A DNA stretch of 64,000 nt from Burkholderia latens (GTDB lineage Bacteria; Pseudomonadota; Gammaproteobacteria; Burkholderiales; Burkholderiaceae). Below, in pieces: positions 25,095 through 33,150 of the stretch. The notes beneath the pieces are model-generated. The model ran no database searches. It was not told where the DNA came from and worked only from the letters and a program-made list of their open reading frames with translations. The stretch covers positions 40,926 to 104,925 of the forward strand of contig NZ_CABVPL010000021.1 of the NCBI RefSeq assembly GCF_902499045.1, read 5' to 3'. The translations under genes were made by a program, and so were the position numbers. Each line of letters starts with the position of its first letter. The stretch's first letter is position 1.

Positions 25095-25601
25095 ATGCCG
25101 ATCTCCGCCGCCGACCTGATTCGCCAGTTCGATTTGCAGCCGCATCCCGAAGGCGGTTACTTCCGGGAAACGTACCGTGCGACCGATTCGGTCGTGCGTC
25201 CTGCCGACGGGGCGCCGCGCGCGGCGTCCACCGCGATCTACTACCTGTTGTGCGACGGCGCGTATTCGTCGTGGCACCGGATCCGCTCCGACGAAGTCTG
25301 GCATTTCTACGCGGGCGATCCGCTCGAAGTGTGGGTGCTCGACGAACACGACGGGCTGACGATTCACCGGCTCGGCAACCCGCTCACGCACCCCGGCACG
25401 GTGTTCCAGGCGGTCGTGCCGGCCGGACGCTGGTTCGGCGCACGGTGCGCGTCGGCCGAACACGTCGCGCTCGTCGGCTGCACGGTCGCGCCGGGGTTCG
25501 AGTTTGCCGAATTCGAGCTCGCGGACCCGACGGCCCTGGCCGCCGTCTTCCCCGAGTACGCCGAATACGTCGCGGGCCTCGCGCAACGCGGCGACGCGTA
25601 G
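25095..25601 (+). CDS. Cupin (DUF985) family protein
   Basis: A 168-residue beta-barrel cupin of the DUF985 type. Conserved segments are FDLQPHPEGGYFRETYR at residues 12-28, SSWHRIRSDEVWHFYAGDPL and a second half with VVPAGRWFGARCAS and GCTVAPGFEFAEFELAD. Such proteins are often annotated as sugar-epimerase-like, but the function is unproven. No obvious ribosome site precedes ATG 25095; it begins right after a GTCATTCGCC leader. Confidence 0.8.
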   Translation: MPISAADLIRQFDLQPHPEGGYFRETYRATDSVVRPADGAPRAASTAIYYLLCDGAYSSWHRIRSDEVWHFYAGDPLEVWVLDEHDGLTIHRLGNPLTHPGTVFQAVVPAGRWFGARCASAEHVALVGCTVAPGFEFAEFELADPTALAAVFPEYAEYVAGLAQRGDA

Positions 25602-25754
25602 GCGCGCCGAGGCGCCCGTTCCGCGCGGCCCCGGCCAAACCCGTTTAGAATGCAGCGTGGTGCAGGATCGGCGCGGACGTGCCGCGGCGATCGCTGCCAG
25701 CCGTATCGGCGGCGCCCCCGTCGCACGGTCCGCATGTCTTCCAGGAGCGCCGCC

Positions 25755-26780
25755 GTGTGGCACTTTCCCATTGCGATTCCCTCGTCGCTCGGCCCGTGGG
25801 CCGTGTTCGCGAGCGTACTGATCACGCAGCTCGGCGTGCCGGTGCCGGCCGTGCCGATGCTGATTCTCGGCGGTACGATGGCGGCGATGGGGCAGGCGTC
25901 CTGGGCGAGCATGTTCGCGGCGGCGATCGGCGCGACGATGCTCGCCGATTCGCTGTGGTTCTTCATGGGCCGCACGCGCGGCCGGCGTCTGCTGAACGCG
26001 CTCGTGCGTTTCTCGCTGTCGCTCGACACCACGCTGCGCTTCGCGCGCAACGTTTTCGAAAGATACGGCGCGCCGCTGCTCGTCCTTTCCAAGTTCCTGC
26101 CGGGTCTCGGGCTCGTGTCGGCGCCGCTGCTCGGCACCACCGCGATCGGCGTCGGCGTGTTCCTGTTCTGGGATCTGGCCGGCGCGTCGTTGTGGGCCGC
26201 GGTCTGGCTCGTCGGCGGCGCGGCCGTGCATGACCAGATCGTTCAGTTCGTGCTGTGGGTGCGTTCGAGCGGAGGCACGATCCTCGACGCGTTCCTCGCG
26301 ATCTTCATCACGTTCCTGCTGTACCGCTGGGTGCGCCGCGTGCAGTTCCGGCGCTACCTCGCGCAGGTGCGCATCTCGCCGCCGCAGCTCGTCGAGATGA
26401 TGACGTCGAACGAGCCGCCGCTGATCTTCGATGCGCGGCCGCGCGCGATCCGCGAGCGCGAGCCGTACCGGATCGCCGGGGCGGTGCCGGTCGATCTCGA
26501 TTCGCCGGATCTGCTCGATCCCGAGCTGCTGAAGCGGCCGATCGTCGTGTATTGCGTGTGCCCGAACGAGGCAACCGCGAAGCGGCTCATCGCGAAGATG
26601 CAGCGCAAGAAGATGCTTCACAACATCAAGGCGCTGAAGGGCGGCCTCGATGCGTGGGAGAAGCACGGTTATCCGGTCGAGCCGATGCCGGCCGATCTGG
26701 ATTCGTCGCGGTATTTCGTGCGGCCCGAGCATGCGGCGCTGGGCGGCGAATATACGGTGAGGGCGACGTTGTCGAAATAA
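25755..26780 (+). CDS. DedA-family membrane protein fused to a rhodanese domain
   Basis: A 341-residue two-part protein. Residues 1 to about 200 form a DedA/SNARE-associated membrane domain with helices around VFASVLITQLGVPVPAVPML and the re-entrant motif FLPGLGLVSAPLLG. Residues ~215-330 form a rhodanese-like domain (PPLIFDARPRAIRE, then IVVYCVCPNEATAKRL with Cys in the active loop). DedA proteins are lipid flippases in other bacteria; the rhodanese may handle sulfur or act as a sensor. The GTG start at 25755 has AGGAG 7 bases upstream, whereas longer frames read as non-coding. Confidence 0.85.
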   Translation: MWHFPIAIPSSLGPWAVFASVLITQLGVPVPAVPMLILGGTMAAMGQASWASMFAAAIGATMLADSLWFFMGRTRGRRLLNALVRFSLSLDTTLRFARNVFERYGAPLLVLSKFLPGLGLVSAPLLGTTAIGVGVFLFWDLAGASLWAAVWLVGGAAVHDQIVQFVLWVRSSGGTILDAFLAIFITFLLYRWVRRVQFRRYLAQVRISPPQLVEMMTSNEPPLIFDARPRAIREREPYRIAGAVPVDLDSPDLLDPELLKRPIVVYCVCPNEATAKRLIAKMQRKKMLHNIKALKGGLDAWEKHGYPVEPMPADLDSSRYFVRPEHAALGGEYTVRATLSK

Positions 26781-27084
26781 GTCGTGCGCGGAATGCCGTG
26801 TGCGCACCCGCATCGACCGCGCCGTAAGCGAGCCACGCGCGGGCGGCCGCGCTGCACAGCGCGCGCCGAACATACGCGCGCCGCATGGCGCAGCCCGCCC
26901 CGCGTTTGATCCCGATCATGCACGCGCCGGCAGGACGTCATATGCTGTCTGAATCGCTTGTCCGCGCTTCGCGTGGTCATCCGCCGATTCCCGCGCCCGC
27001 GCTCGCCGTCGGGTCGCGCGTGCCACATCCCCGCGAAGCCCCGGTCGTCGTCCGCGACGACGCGTCAACAACGAGGCCTTCGCC
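26781..27084. other. Control region upstream of the tandem universal stress gene
   Basis: About 300 bases containing the FNR-type box and -10 at 26906-26946. The 130-base leader after the predicted start is not otherwise recognisable. No coding sequence is credible. Confidence 0.5.
26906..26946 (+). promoter_or_regulatory. FNR-type class II promoter of the tandem universal stress gene
   Basis: TTGAT-CCCG-ATCAT at 26906-26919 matches the FNR consensus in 9 of 10 fixed bases. TATGCT follows at 26941-26946, again 28.5 bases from the palindrome centre, exactly as in the promoter at 10265. Confidence 0.7.
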
Positions 27085-28020
27085 ATGCAGCCCGCACCAA
27101 CCATCCCTGAACTCGCGCGGATCGCGCTGGCCGTCGACCTGACGCCGGAGTCGCTGTCCGCCGCCCGCTACACGCGCACGCTGCTGCGTCCCGGCATGCC
27201 CGTGCGTATCGTCTGTGCGATCGACAACCCGCGCCTCGTACTGCCCGACATTCCGCGCATCGACGCGCTGCTGACCTCGGTGCGCGACGACATGACGCGC
27301 GAAGCGCAGGCGACGCTCGCGCGTGCCGCCGAGCTGTTCGCCGGCAGCGGCGCGGAAATCAAGCAGGCGGTCATCGATACGTCGGTCACGGGCGGCACGG
27401 TGGCCGGCGCGCTCGCGAACGATACGTCGGCATGGCATGCCGACGTGCTCGTGGTCGGCGCCAATCCGCACCACGGCCTGCTGCGGCTCGTCGAGGGCGC
27501 GATGTCCGACACGCTGGCCGCACGCGCACGCTGTGCGCTGCTGATCGTGCCTGCCGGCTATGAGCGGCCGTCGGAAGGGCCGCTGCAGCGCCTGATGTTC
27601 GCGGTCGACGGCAGCGAGCCGTCGCTGCACGCGGTACGCGCGGGGCTCGGTTTCGCGGCGCCGATGACGCTGCTGTACGCGGCCTACGTCGTCGATCGCG
27701 CGGTTCGTCTGACGGATATCGTGCCGGTGCGAGCGCTCGAGGATGCGTATCGCGCGGAGGGCGAAGATGCGCTCGCGCGCGTCGGTCCGCTGCTCCATGC
27801 GACCGGGAATCCGACCAAACGTGGAATCGTCGAAACCCGTCCGACCAGCGACGACGTCGCGCATGCGCTGATGCGGGAAGCCGTGCACTGGCACGCGGAG
27901 TTGCTGGTGGTAGGCACGCACGGCCGGCGCGGCATCGCCGCCTGGCTGATCGGCAGCGTCGCGCGCCGGGTCGCGCATCTCGCGGAGGTGCCGGTGCTCC
28001 TCGTGCGCGGCGCCGAGTGA
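27085..28020 (+). CDS. Tandem-domain universal stress protein
   Basis: A 311-residue cytoplasmic protein with two Usp domains. The first is at residues ~5-155 (RIALAVDLTPESLSAARY to TLAARARCALLIVPAGY) and the second at ~165-310 (LMFAVDGSEPSLHAVRAGL to VVGTHGRRGIAAWLIGSVARRV). The second keeps the ATP-binding glycine pattern; the first has VVGANPHHGLLRLVEGAMSD, where a key glycine is changed. ATG 27085 has weak ribosome site CTTCGCC. The FNR-type promoter upstream suggests anaerobic induction. Confidence 0.9.
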   Translation: MQPAPTIPELARIALAVDLTPESLSAARYTRTLLRPGMPVRIVCAIDNPRLVLPDIPRIDALLTSVRDDMTREAQATLARAAELFAGSGAEIKQAVIDTSVTGGTVAGALANDTSAWHADVLVVGANPHHGLLRLVEGAMSDTLAARARCALLIVPAGYERPSEGPLQRLMFAVDGSEPSLHAVRAGLGFAAPMTLLYAAYVVDRAVRLTDIVPVRALEDAYRAEGEDALARVGPLLHATGNPTKRGIVETRPTSDDVAHALMREAVHWHAELLVVGTHGRRGIAAWLIGSVARRVAHLAEVPVLLVRGAE

Positions 28021-28058
28021 AGCGCGCAACGCGCGCGGACGATGTGAGCGAACTTGGG

Positions 28059-28072
28059 TTGACCTGCATCAG
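28059..28072 (+). promoter_or_regulatory. FNR-like palindrome of imperfect type
   Basis: TTGAC-CTGC-ATCAG matches 9 of 10 fixed bases of the FNR/ANR consensus. A poor -10 (GACAGT) follows at 28095-28100. There is no protein gene immediately downstream on the plus strand. Confidence 0.4.
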
Positions 28073-28270
28073 AAACGTCGAGCCCATCACGTGAGACAGT
28101 CGCGCAACGCGCCGGTGCGGCTAATCGGCAGGCGTCCGAATGCGTGGCGACGGTTCAGCGCCGTGGCGGTCCATTCGTCTTCTGAAGACGGGCCGCGCAT
28201 CGCGTCGTTCGCGAATCGCTCGACGAACTCTCTGGCACGAGGGTAGGCAGCCGGCGGCTGCCTTGGACAA

Positions 28271-28300
28271 CGGACGGGGTGATCTCACCCCGTCCGCTTT
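28271..28300. terminator. Strong hairpin, probable terminator
   Basis: 12-bp perfect arms CGGACGGGGTGA (28271-28282) and TCACCCCGTCCG (28285-28296). On the plus strand CTTTCC follows. It is the strongest stem in a region without genes. Confidence 0.5.
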
Positions 28301-28491
28301 CCTGGCCCCATGCAAAGCATGTTCCTCACAAGTACTTTTCGCGCCGATGTCGCCGCGTTGAACGGCGCGGCGCGATCGGTATGGTTGACGACATCCGCGG
28401 TGCCGTCGCGAGCCGGGCGCGCAGCGGTCTCTGCCGAATTGGCGTTGCCGCATGACGCGGCTCCGTGCCGCGCCGGCCGCATGACGCGCTT

Positions 28492-28902
28492 CTACGCGGA
28501 GCCGAGCGCGCGAACATCGGAGCGGCAGTGTGCGCCTCGGCACGCTCGAACGCGCCGACGTACGCCGCGCAGGCGTGCGCGTCCGCCTGGCGCGCGATTG
28601 CGCAGTCGCGGCCAGCCGGGGCGGGTCTTGCGGCGCGGCGTCGACACGACGGGCGCGTCGGCGCCGGCACGCGCGCAGAGCGCGGCGGCGAACCGCTGCA
28701 GCGCGCGTACCGACCCCGCGACGCTCTGGTATTTCTCGCGGCCGATCTGTCCGTCGAGCGTGACGAGCAGACCCGATTCGCGCGCGAGCGCGAGCAACGC
28801 GTCGAGATCGTCGGACGGGCGGATAGCGGCCGGCGCCGCGGAAGCGGACGGTGCGCGGGTGCGCCGCTGTCCGTCCCGGGCCGGGAAGTTGCGATGTGCC
28901 AT
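28492..28902 (-). CDS. Hypothetical protein
   Basis: I do not recognise this 136-residue protein. Residues 1-35 are basic and Ala/Pro-rich, and about 36-80 form plausible helices (DLDALLALARESGLLVTLDGQ then REKYQSVAGSVRALQRFAAAL). The remaining C-terminus is Arg/Pro-rich and reads like an out-of-frame tail, so a frameshift or earlier end is possible. The start at 28902 has GGAGACC upstream on the minus strand. Coding potential is moderate; it could also be absent. Confidence 0.45.
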   Translation of the reverse strand: MAHRNFPARDGQRRTRAPSASAAPAAIRPSDDLDALLALARESGLLVTLDGQIGREKYQSVAGSVRALQRFAAALCARAGADAPVVSTPRRKTRPGWPRLRNRAPGGRARLRGVRRRVRACRGAHCRSDVRALGSA

Positions 28903-29464
28903 GATTGGTCTCCTGCGCCGGACCCCGCGCGCCGGCTCGATGGCCGGCTGAGCGATGACCGGGTATGAACGCATCGTTCATGACATCAGTATCGGCCGCG
29001 AAGACGGCGCTGCCAATCGGCGCACGCTGAAGTCGCTGTCAGGCATTGCGTGCCGGCTATCGGAATCCGCTGACACGCCGAACCGATGCCCGGCCGCCGC
29101 GCGATGCGGCGCGCCGCGATCCGGCGCATTGGAACGGATGAAAACCGGCAGCGTGCTTGACTCGGGATTTCGGCAGGTCTAAGTTCCCCAACTGCATCGG
29201 CGCCGCGCGACGTTGAATCGTCAGCGCGAGCGGCGGTGCCGCGCGTCGGGGCGGCGCGGTAAATCCTTCCAGTCGTTCGCGGCCATGCGCGCCGCGGATT
29301 CTGCGCACGTGCCGGTCCGGCGACGGATCGGCGCGGCGGCACGCAACGTGCCGTTGATCGTGCGCAAGCACGCGCCGGCGCATCGCACGCCAGGCGGCGA
29401 TCCAGATCCTAATCTTCCGTAACGTCCATTTTCCTTTCGTTCCTCGACCGTCAGGAGCCCGTCG
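28903..29464. other. Long intergenic region before the DUF3562 gene
   Basis: About 560 bases. Open frames exist on both strands but they are Arg-rich, lack ribosome sites and look like GC-driven artefacts. The right end is AT-richer (29405-29450) and probably carries the promoter of the following gene. Confidence 0.4.
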
Positions 29465-29722
29465 ATGTCCCAGGACAATCTGCTTGAATCGTTGAAGGCC
29501 GTCGCCGAACAGCGCGCGATCGGCGCCGACCAGTTGCGTACGATGCTCGACGACGAGGTGCGCGCGTTGTCGTCCGATGCACGCGTGCACGACTACATCC
29601 ACGTGTTCGCGATCCGGCACCTGCGCGAACGGATGCGCGCGCAGGACGAACTCGAGCGCGATACATCGCGCGGCACGCAGCACGACGACGAACAGGATGC
29701 CGGCCCGCGTCAGCATCGCTGA
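29465..29722 (+). CDS. DUF3562 family small protein
   Basis: An 85-residue, helix-rich soluble protein resembling the Burkholderia DUF3562 group: NLLESLKAVAEQRAIGADQLRTML followed by DARVHDYIHVFAIRHLRERMR. The C-terminus is short and polar. CAGGAG stands upstream of ATG 29465. The function is unknown. Similar genes are found among low-oxygen-induced genes of B. cenocepacia, from memory; this should be treated as a weak hint. Confidence 0.65.
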   Translation: MSQDNLLESLKAVAEQRAIGADQLRTMLDDEVRALSSDARVHDYIHVFAIRHLRERMRAQDELERDTSRGTQHDDEQDAGPRQHR

Positions 29723-29748
29723 CGCTCGGTCGCCGCACGCGAGCGTGC

Positions 29749-29764
29749 TGGCAATCCGCTTGCG
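29749..29764 (+). promoter_or_regulatory. Candidate sigma-54 promoter of the chemoreceptor gene
   Basis: TGGCA-N6-TTGC, with exactly ten bases between the -24 GG (29750-29751) and the -12 GC (29762-29763). The predicted start is about 12 bases further, 115 bases before the receptor ATG. A sigma-54 activator gene lies at 31734-32711. Confidence 0.5.
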
Positions 29765-29890
29765 ATCGGGCGCGCCTTTCGTCATACGTTTCATCGAATT
29801 GTCACGACGGCCTCAAGTCGGCCGCGCGAATGCCGTTTACCCGGTGAATTCGTCCACCGCGCGTTCGCGCTCCCTTACCGAGTCGTTGCC

Positions 29891-31690
29891 ATGTTCTCGT
29901 CCATCCGCACCCGCATTCTTGCCGCGTGCGTCGCCATCGTCGTATTCGCGCTCGTCGCCACCACGCTGATCAATTACTTCATCGCGCGCTCGTACAACGA
30001 CGACGCGATCGACCGCAACCTGACATCGGTCGCGGGCGGTCACGTGGTCGGCATCGGCGACTGGGTCGCGACCAAGAGCCGGATGATCGCGTCGCTGCAG
30101 GATGCCGCGCTGTCGCCCGATCCGCTGCCGGTCTTCAAGCAGATGGCGGCGGCCGGCGGCTTCACGAACGTGTACGCGGGCTACGCGGACAAGGCGTTCC
30201 ATTTCTCCGACCCGACCGGCATTCCGCCCGACTACGACCCGACGGGCCGCCCGTGGTACAAGCAGGCCGCGCAGGCCGGCAAGCCGGTCGTCACGCCGCC
30301 GTATGTCGACGCGGGCACCGGCAACCTGGTCGTCACGTTCGCGGTGCCGATCCTGCGCGACGGCGCGCTGAAGGGCGTCGTCGCGGCCGACGTCGCGATG
30401 GACAGCGTGATCGCGAACGTGAAGACGATCCACCCGACGCCCGCGAGCTTCGGGATGCTGATCGACAGCAACGGGCACGTCGTCGCGCATCCGGACGCGA
30501 AGCTCACGCTGAAACCGGTCGCCGACGTGTCGCCGGACCTCGGCGGGATGAGCGCCGCGTCGCTGGCCGCGGCCACCGCGCCGGTCGAAGTGCACGTCGG
30601 CGGCGACGCGAAGCTGGTGCGTGCGCAGGCCGTGCCGGGCACCGACTGGTACGCGCTGGTGCTGCTCGACAAATCCGAAGCGACGGCCGGCATGCGGTCG
30701 CTGCTGACGGCTTCGCTGATCACGCTGGTGGTGATCGTCGGCGTCGCGTCGCTGATCGTCGGCGCGATCACCACGACCGCGTTCCGCCGTCTGTCGCAGG
30801 TGCGTCAGGCGATGGCGTCGATCGGCTCGGGCACGGGCGATCTGACGCAGCGCCTGCCGGCCGAAGGCCGCGACGAGGTGGCCGACATCGCGCGCTCGTT
30901 CAACAGCTTCGTCGACAAGCTGAACGACGTGATGCGCCAGATTCGCGACGCGAGCGAATCGGTGCGCACGGCTGCGAACGAAATCGCCGCGGGCAACCAG
31001 GACCTGTCGTCGCGCACCGAATCGGCGGCGGCGAGCCTGGAGGAAACGGCCGCGTCGATGGAAGAAATCACCGCGACGGTCGGCCAGTCGGCGGCCGCCG
31101 CGGGCCAGGCCGACGAGCGCGCGGCCGCCGCGTCGCGGATCGCGTCGCACGGCGGCGTGGTCGTGTCGGACGTGGTGTCGACGATGGAGAAGATCGAGGA
31201 AGCGTCGGGCCGGATCGGCGACATCATCGGCGTGATCGACGGGATCGCGTTCCAGACCAACATCCTCGCGCTGAACGCGGCGGTGGAAGCCGCGCGTGCC
31301 GGCGAGCAGGGCCGCGGTTTCGCGGTGGTCGCGCAGGAAGTGCGCAGTCTCGCGCAACGCAGCGCGCAGGCCGCGCGCGAGGTGAAGGTGCTGGTCGAAT
31401 CGACGGTCGCGAGCGTATCGGCCGGGTCGGGGCAGGTGCGTCAGGCCGGCGAGACGATGCGCGAGATCGTCGCGAACGTCGCGAACGTGACGACGATCAT
31501 CTCCGAGATCACGCATGCGGCGAACGAGCAGACGCGCGGCATTCAGGAAGTGAATCGCGCGGTCACGCAGCTTGACGAAATGGTGCAGCAGAACGCGGCG
31601 CTCGTCGAACAATCGACCGCAGCCGCGACCGCGCTGCAGACGCAGGCGAACGCGCTCGCGACGACGGTCGGGCAGTTCAAGGTCGCATGA
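29891..31690 (+). CDS. Methyl-accepting chemotaxis protein with dCache amino-acid sensor
   Basis: Inner-membrane chemoreceptor of 599 residues. The first membrane helix is at about residues 9-31, the periplasmic dCache_1 domain at ~35-270, the second helix at ~275-300, HAMP to about 350 and the signalling domain to the end with the hairpin tip [16 protein letters not shown]. The sensor carries R120, W122, Y123, Y138 and D167, with the same spacing as the amino-acid-binding motif of Pseudomonas PctA-type receptors. It is therefore probably an amino acid receptor. No C-terminal CheR/CheB pentapeptide is present. It may be transcribed by sigma-54. Confidence 0.9.
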   Translation: MFSSIRTRILAACVAIVVFALVATTLINYFIARSYNDDAIDRNLTSVAGGHVVGIGDWVATKSRMIASLQDAALSPDPLPVFKQMAAAGGFTNVYAGYADKAFHFSDPTGIPPDYDPTGRPWYKQAAQAGKPVVTPPYVDAGTGNLVVTFAVPILRDGALKGVVAADVAMDSVIANVKTIHPTPASFGMLIDSNGHVVAHPDAKLTLKPVADVSPDLGGMSAASLAAATAPVEVHVGGDAKLVRAQAVPGTDWYALVLLDKSEATAGMRSLLTASLITLVVIVGVASLIVGAITTTAFRRLSQVRQAMASIGSGTGDLTQRLPAEGRDEVADIARSFNSFVDKLNDVMRQIRDASESVRTAANEIAAGNQDLSSRTESAAASLEETAASMEEITATVGQSAAAAGQADERAAAASRIASHGGVVVSDVVSTMEKIEEASGRIGDIIGVIDGIAFQTNILALNAAVEAARAGEQGRGFAVVAQEVRSLAQRSAQAAREVKVLVESTVASVSAGSGQVRQAGETMREIVANVANVTTIISEITHAANEQTRGIQEVNRAVTQLDEMVQQNAALVEQSTAAATALQTQANALATTVGQFKVA

Positions 31691-31733
31691 CCTGCGAAGC
31701 ACCTCGCACGCTCGACCGCGCGTGCGGCGACGC

Positions 31734-32711
31734 TCACGCGCGGTGGTCGTTGTCGCGCATCAGCGCGAGCCGGTTGTAGAGCGTCTTCAGGCTGATGCCG
31801 AGCGCTTTGGCGGCTTGCGGCTTGTTGCCGCCGAAGTGTTCCAGCGTCGCGGCGATGAAGCGCTGCTGCACGTGGTGCAGCGTCGCGCCGAGCGGCAGCG
31901 CCATCGCACCGTCGGACGTGTGGTCGGGCTGCAGCGCCGGCTTCGGCAGCGCGATGTCGATGCCTTCGTCCGCGAGGATGTACGCGCGCTCGATCGTGTT
32001 GCGCAGCTCGCGTACGTTGCCGGGCCAAGAATACGCGCGCAATGCGGCGAGCGCCGCGTCGGTCAGCCGCTTGTGCGAGCGGTGCCGCGCGTTGAGCGCG
32101 TCGACGAACTCGTGCGCGATCGCCTCGACGTCGCCGCTGCGCTGGCGCAGCGGCGGCACGTACAGCGCGAAGGCGGCGAGACGGTAGAACAGATCCTCGC
32201 GCAGCCGCCCGTCGCACACGGCTTCGGCCGGATTGTGGCGGGTCGCGGACACGATGCGCACGTCGACTGGAATCGTTTCGGTGCCGCCGACGCGCACGAT
32301 CGTGTTCGATTCGAGCGCGCGCAGCAGCTTGACTTGCAGCGACGCAGGCATTTCGGTGATCTCGTCGAGCAGCAGCGTGCCGCCGCATGCGGCTTCGAAG
32401 AACCCTTCGCGCTGCGCGATCGCGCCGGTGAAGCTGCCTTTCTCGTGACCGAACAGCTGCGCTTCGGCGATGTCCGCCGGAATCGCGCCGCAGTTGACCG
32501 GAACGAAAGGCCCGTTGCAGCGTCCGCTCAGATCATGCAGCCGGCGCGCGACGATGTCCTTCCCGACCCCGCTTTCACCGGCAATCATCACACTCGCGCG
32601 AGTCGGCGCGATTTTCTCGATACGGGTGAGCAACGTGCGCATCGCCGCGGAGCGGCCGGACAGCCGGCGCGCGTCGGCGCGTTGCTTCGGACGGTTTGCG
32701 GTTTCAGCCAT
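31734..32711 (-). CDS. Sigma-54-dependent transcriptional activator lacking a sensor domain
   Basis: AAA+ enhancer-binding protein of 325 residues from this start. The central domain carries Walker A GESGVGKD, the sigma-54 contact loop as GSFTGA (Ser in place of the common Ala), Walker B GGTLLLDEITEMP and arginine-finger region LREDLFYRLAAF. A Fis-type HTH ends the protein (KPQAAKALGISLKTLYNRL). There is no N-terminal receiver or GAF domain, as in PspF, so control must come from a partner protein. The start 32711 is preferred because the next upstream stretch is AT-rich and looks like promoter; 32750 and 32774 remain possible. Confidence 0.85.
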   Translation of the reverse strand: MAETANRPKQRADARRLSGRSAAMRTLLTRIEKIAPTRASVMIAGESGVGKDIVARRLHDLSGRCNGPFVPVNCGAIPADIAEAQLFGHEKGSFTGAIAQREGFFEAACGGTLLLDEITEMPASLQVKLLRALESNTIVRVGGTETIPVDVRIVSATRHNPAEAVCDGRLREDLFYRLAAFALYVPPLRQRSGDVEAIAHEFVDALNARHRSHKRLTDAALAALRAYSWPGNVRELRNTIERAYILADEGIDIALPKPALQPDHTSDGAMALPLGATLHHVQQRFIAATLEHFGGNKPQAAKALGISLKTLYNRLALMRDNDHRA

Positions 32712-33150
32712 AGGCGTCAGCGGGCCGTTTTGAAAATCGGCACCACGCATTCCCTTCGTTGCAATATTTATCATCGACAGCGGAACGGAAGGGAAGGTGC
32801 CGCGATATAGAAATTTCCAATGCCGGGCGCGTGCGCGCTAGAGATCGGCGATCGCAACGCAGCGTTGCCGGTTCCCGGCAGCGGACTCGGCCTGGCGGTG
32901 CGTTTTTACATTTCTCCGATAAACAAGCGCAAGTTATCCGCAATCTTTACCGTTTCATGCGCGGCGCACGCGGGGTCGAACGAACATGGACATTTCCGCG
33001 CCACGCGCGGCACGGCGACGCGGGCCGGGATGACGCGACGGGTACGCCCGTTGCGTGCCGACTGTCGCTCGCCCGGCACGCTTCGCGGCATGCCGACCGC
33101 AAAGGCCGCATGCCGTCCAGCAACGGCCGCCGGCGCGATGCAGGGAGACG
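32712..33150. other. Divergent control region between sigma-54 activator and hybrid kinase
   Basis: About 440 bases. AT-rich patches at 32755-32775 (minus-strand promoter candidate with TGATAAAT) and around 32905-32950 (possible plus-strand promoter). No clear palindrome. The right end has CAGGGAG before 33151. Confidence 0.4.

Larger units (their letters stand above)
28021..28491. other. Region after the tandem universal stress gene, possible small RNA locus
   Basis: No credible protein gene. It holds an FNR-like palindrome (28059-28072), a small hairpin GTCTTC/GAAGAC near 28176, another around 28245-28262, and a strong terminator-like hairpin at 28271-28296. A short transcript of about 190 nucleotides could run between the palindrome and the hairpin. 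Confidence 0.4.

Noticed and set aside
28310-28951. Long open frames on the plus strand in the region 28310-28970
   Set aside because: Arg/Ala/Pro-rich translation, no ribosome site and no recognisable family; typical GC-driven artefacts opposite a more plausible minus-strand frame.
29057-29422. Open frames in the 29000-29460 intergenic region
   Set aside because: They exist in several frames at once, lack ribosome sites and match no family.
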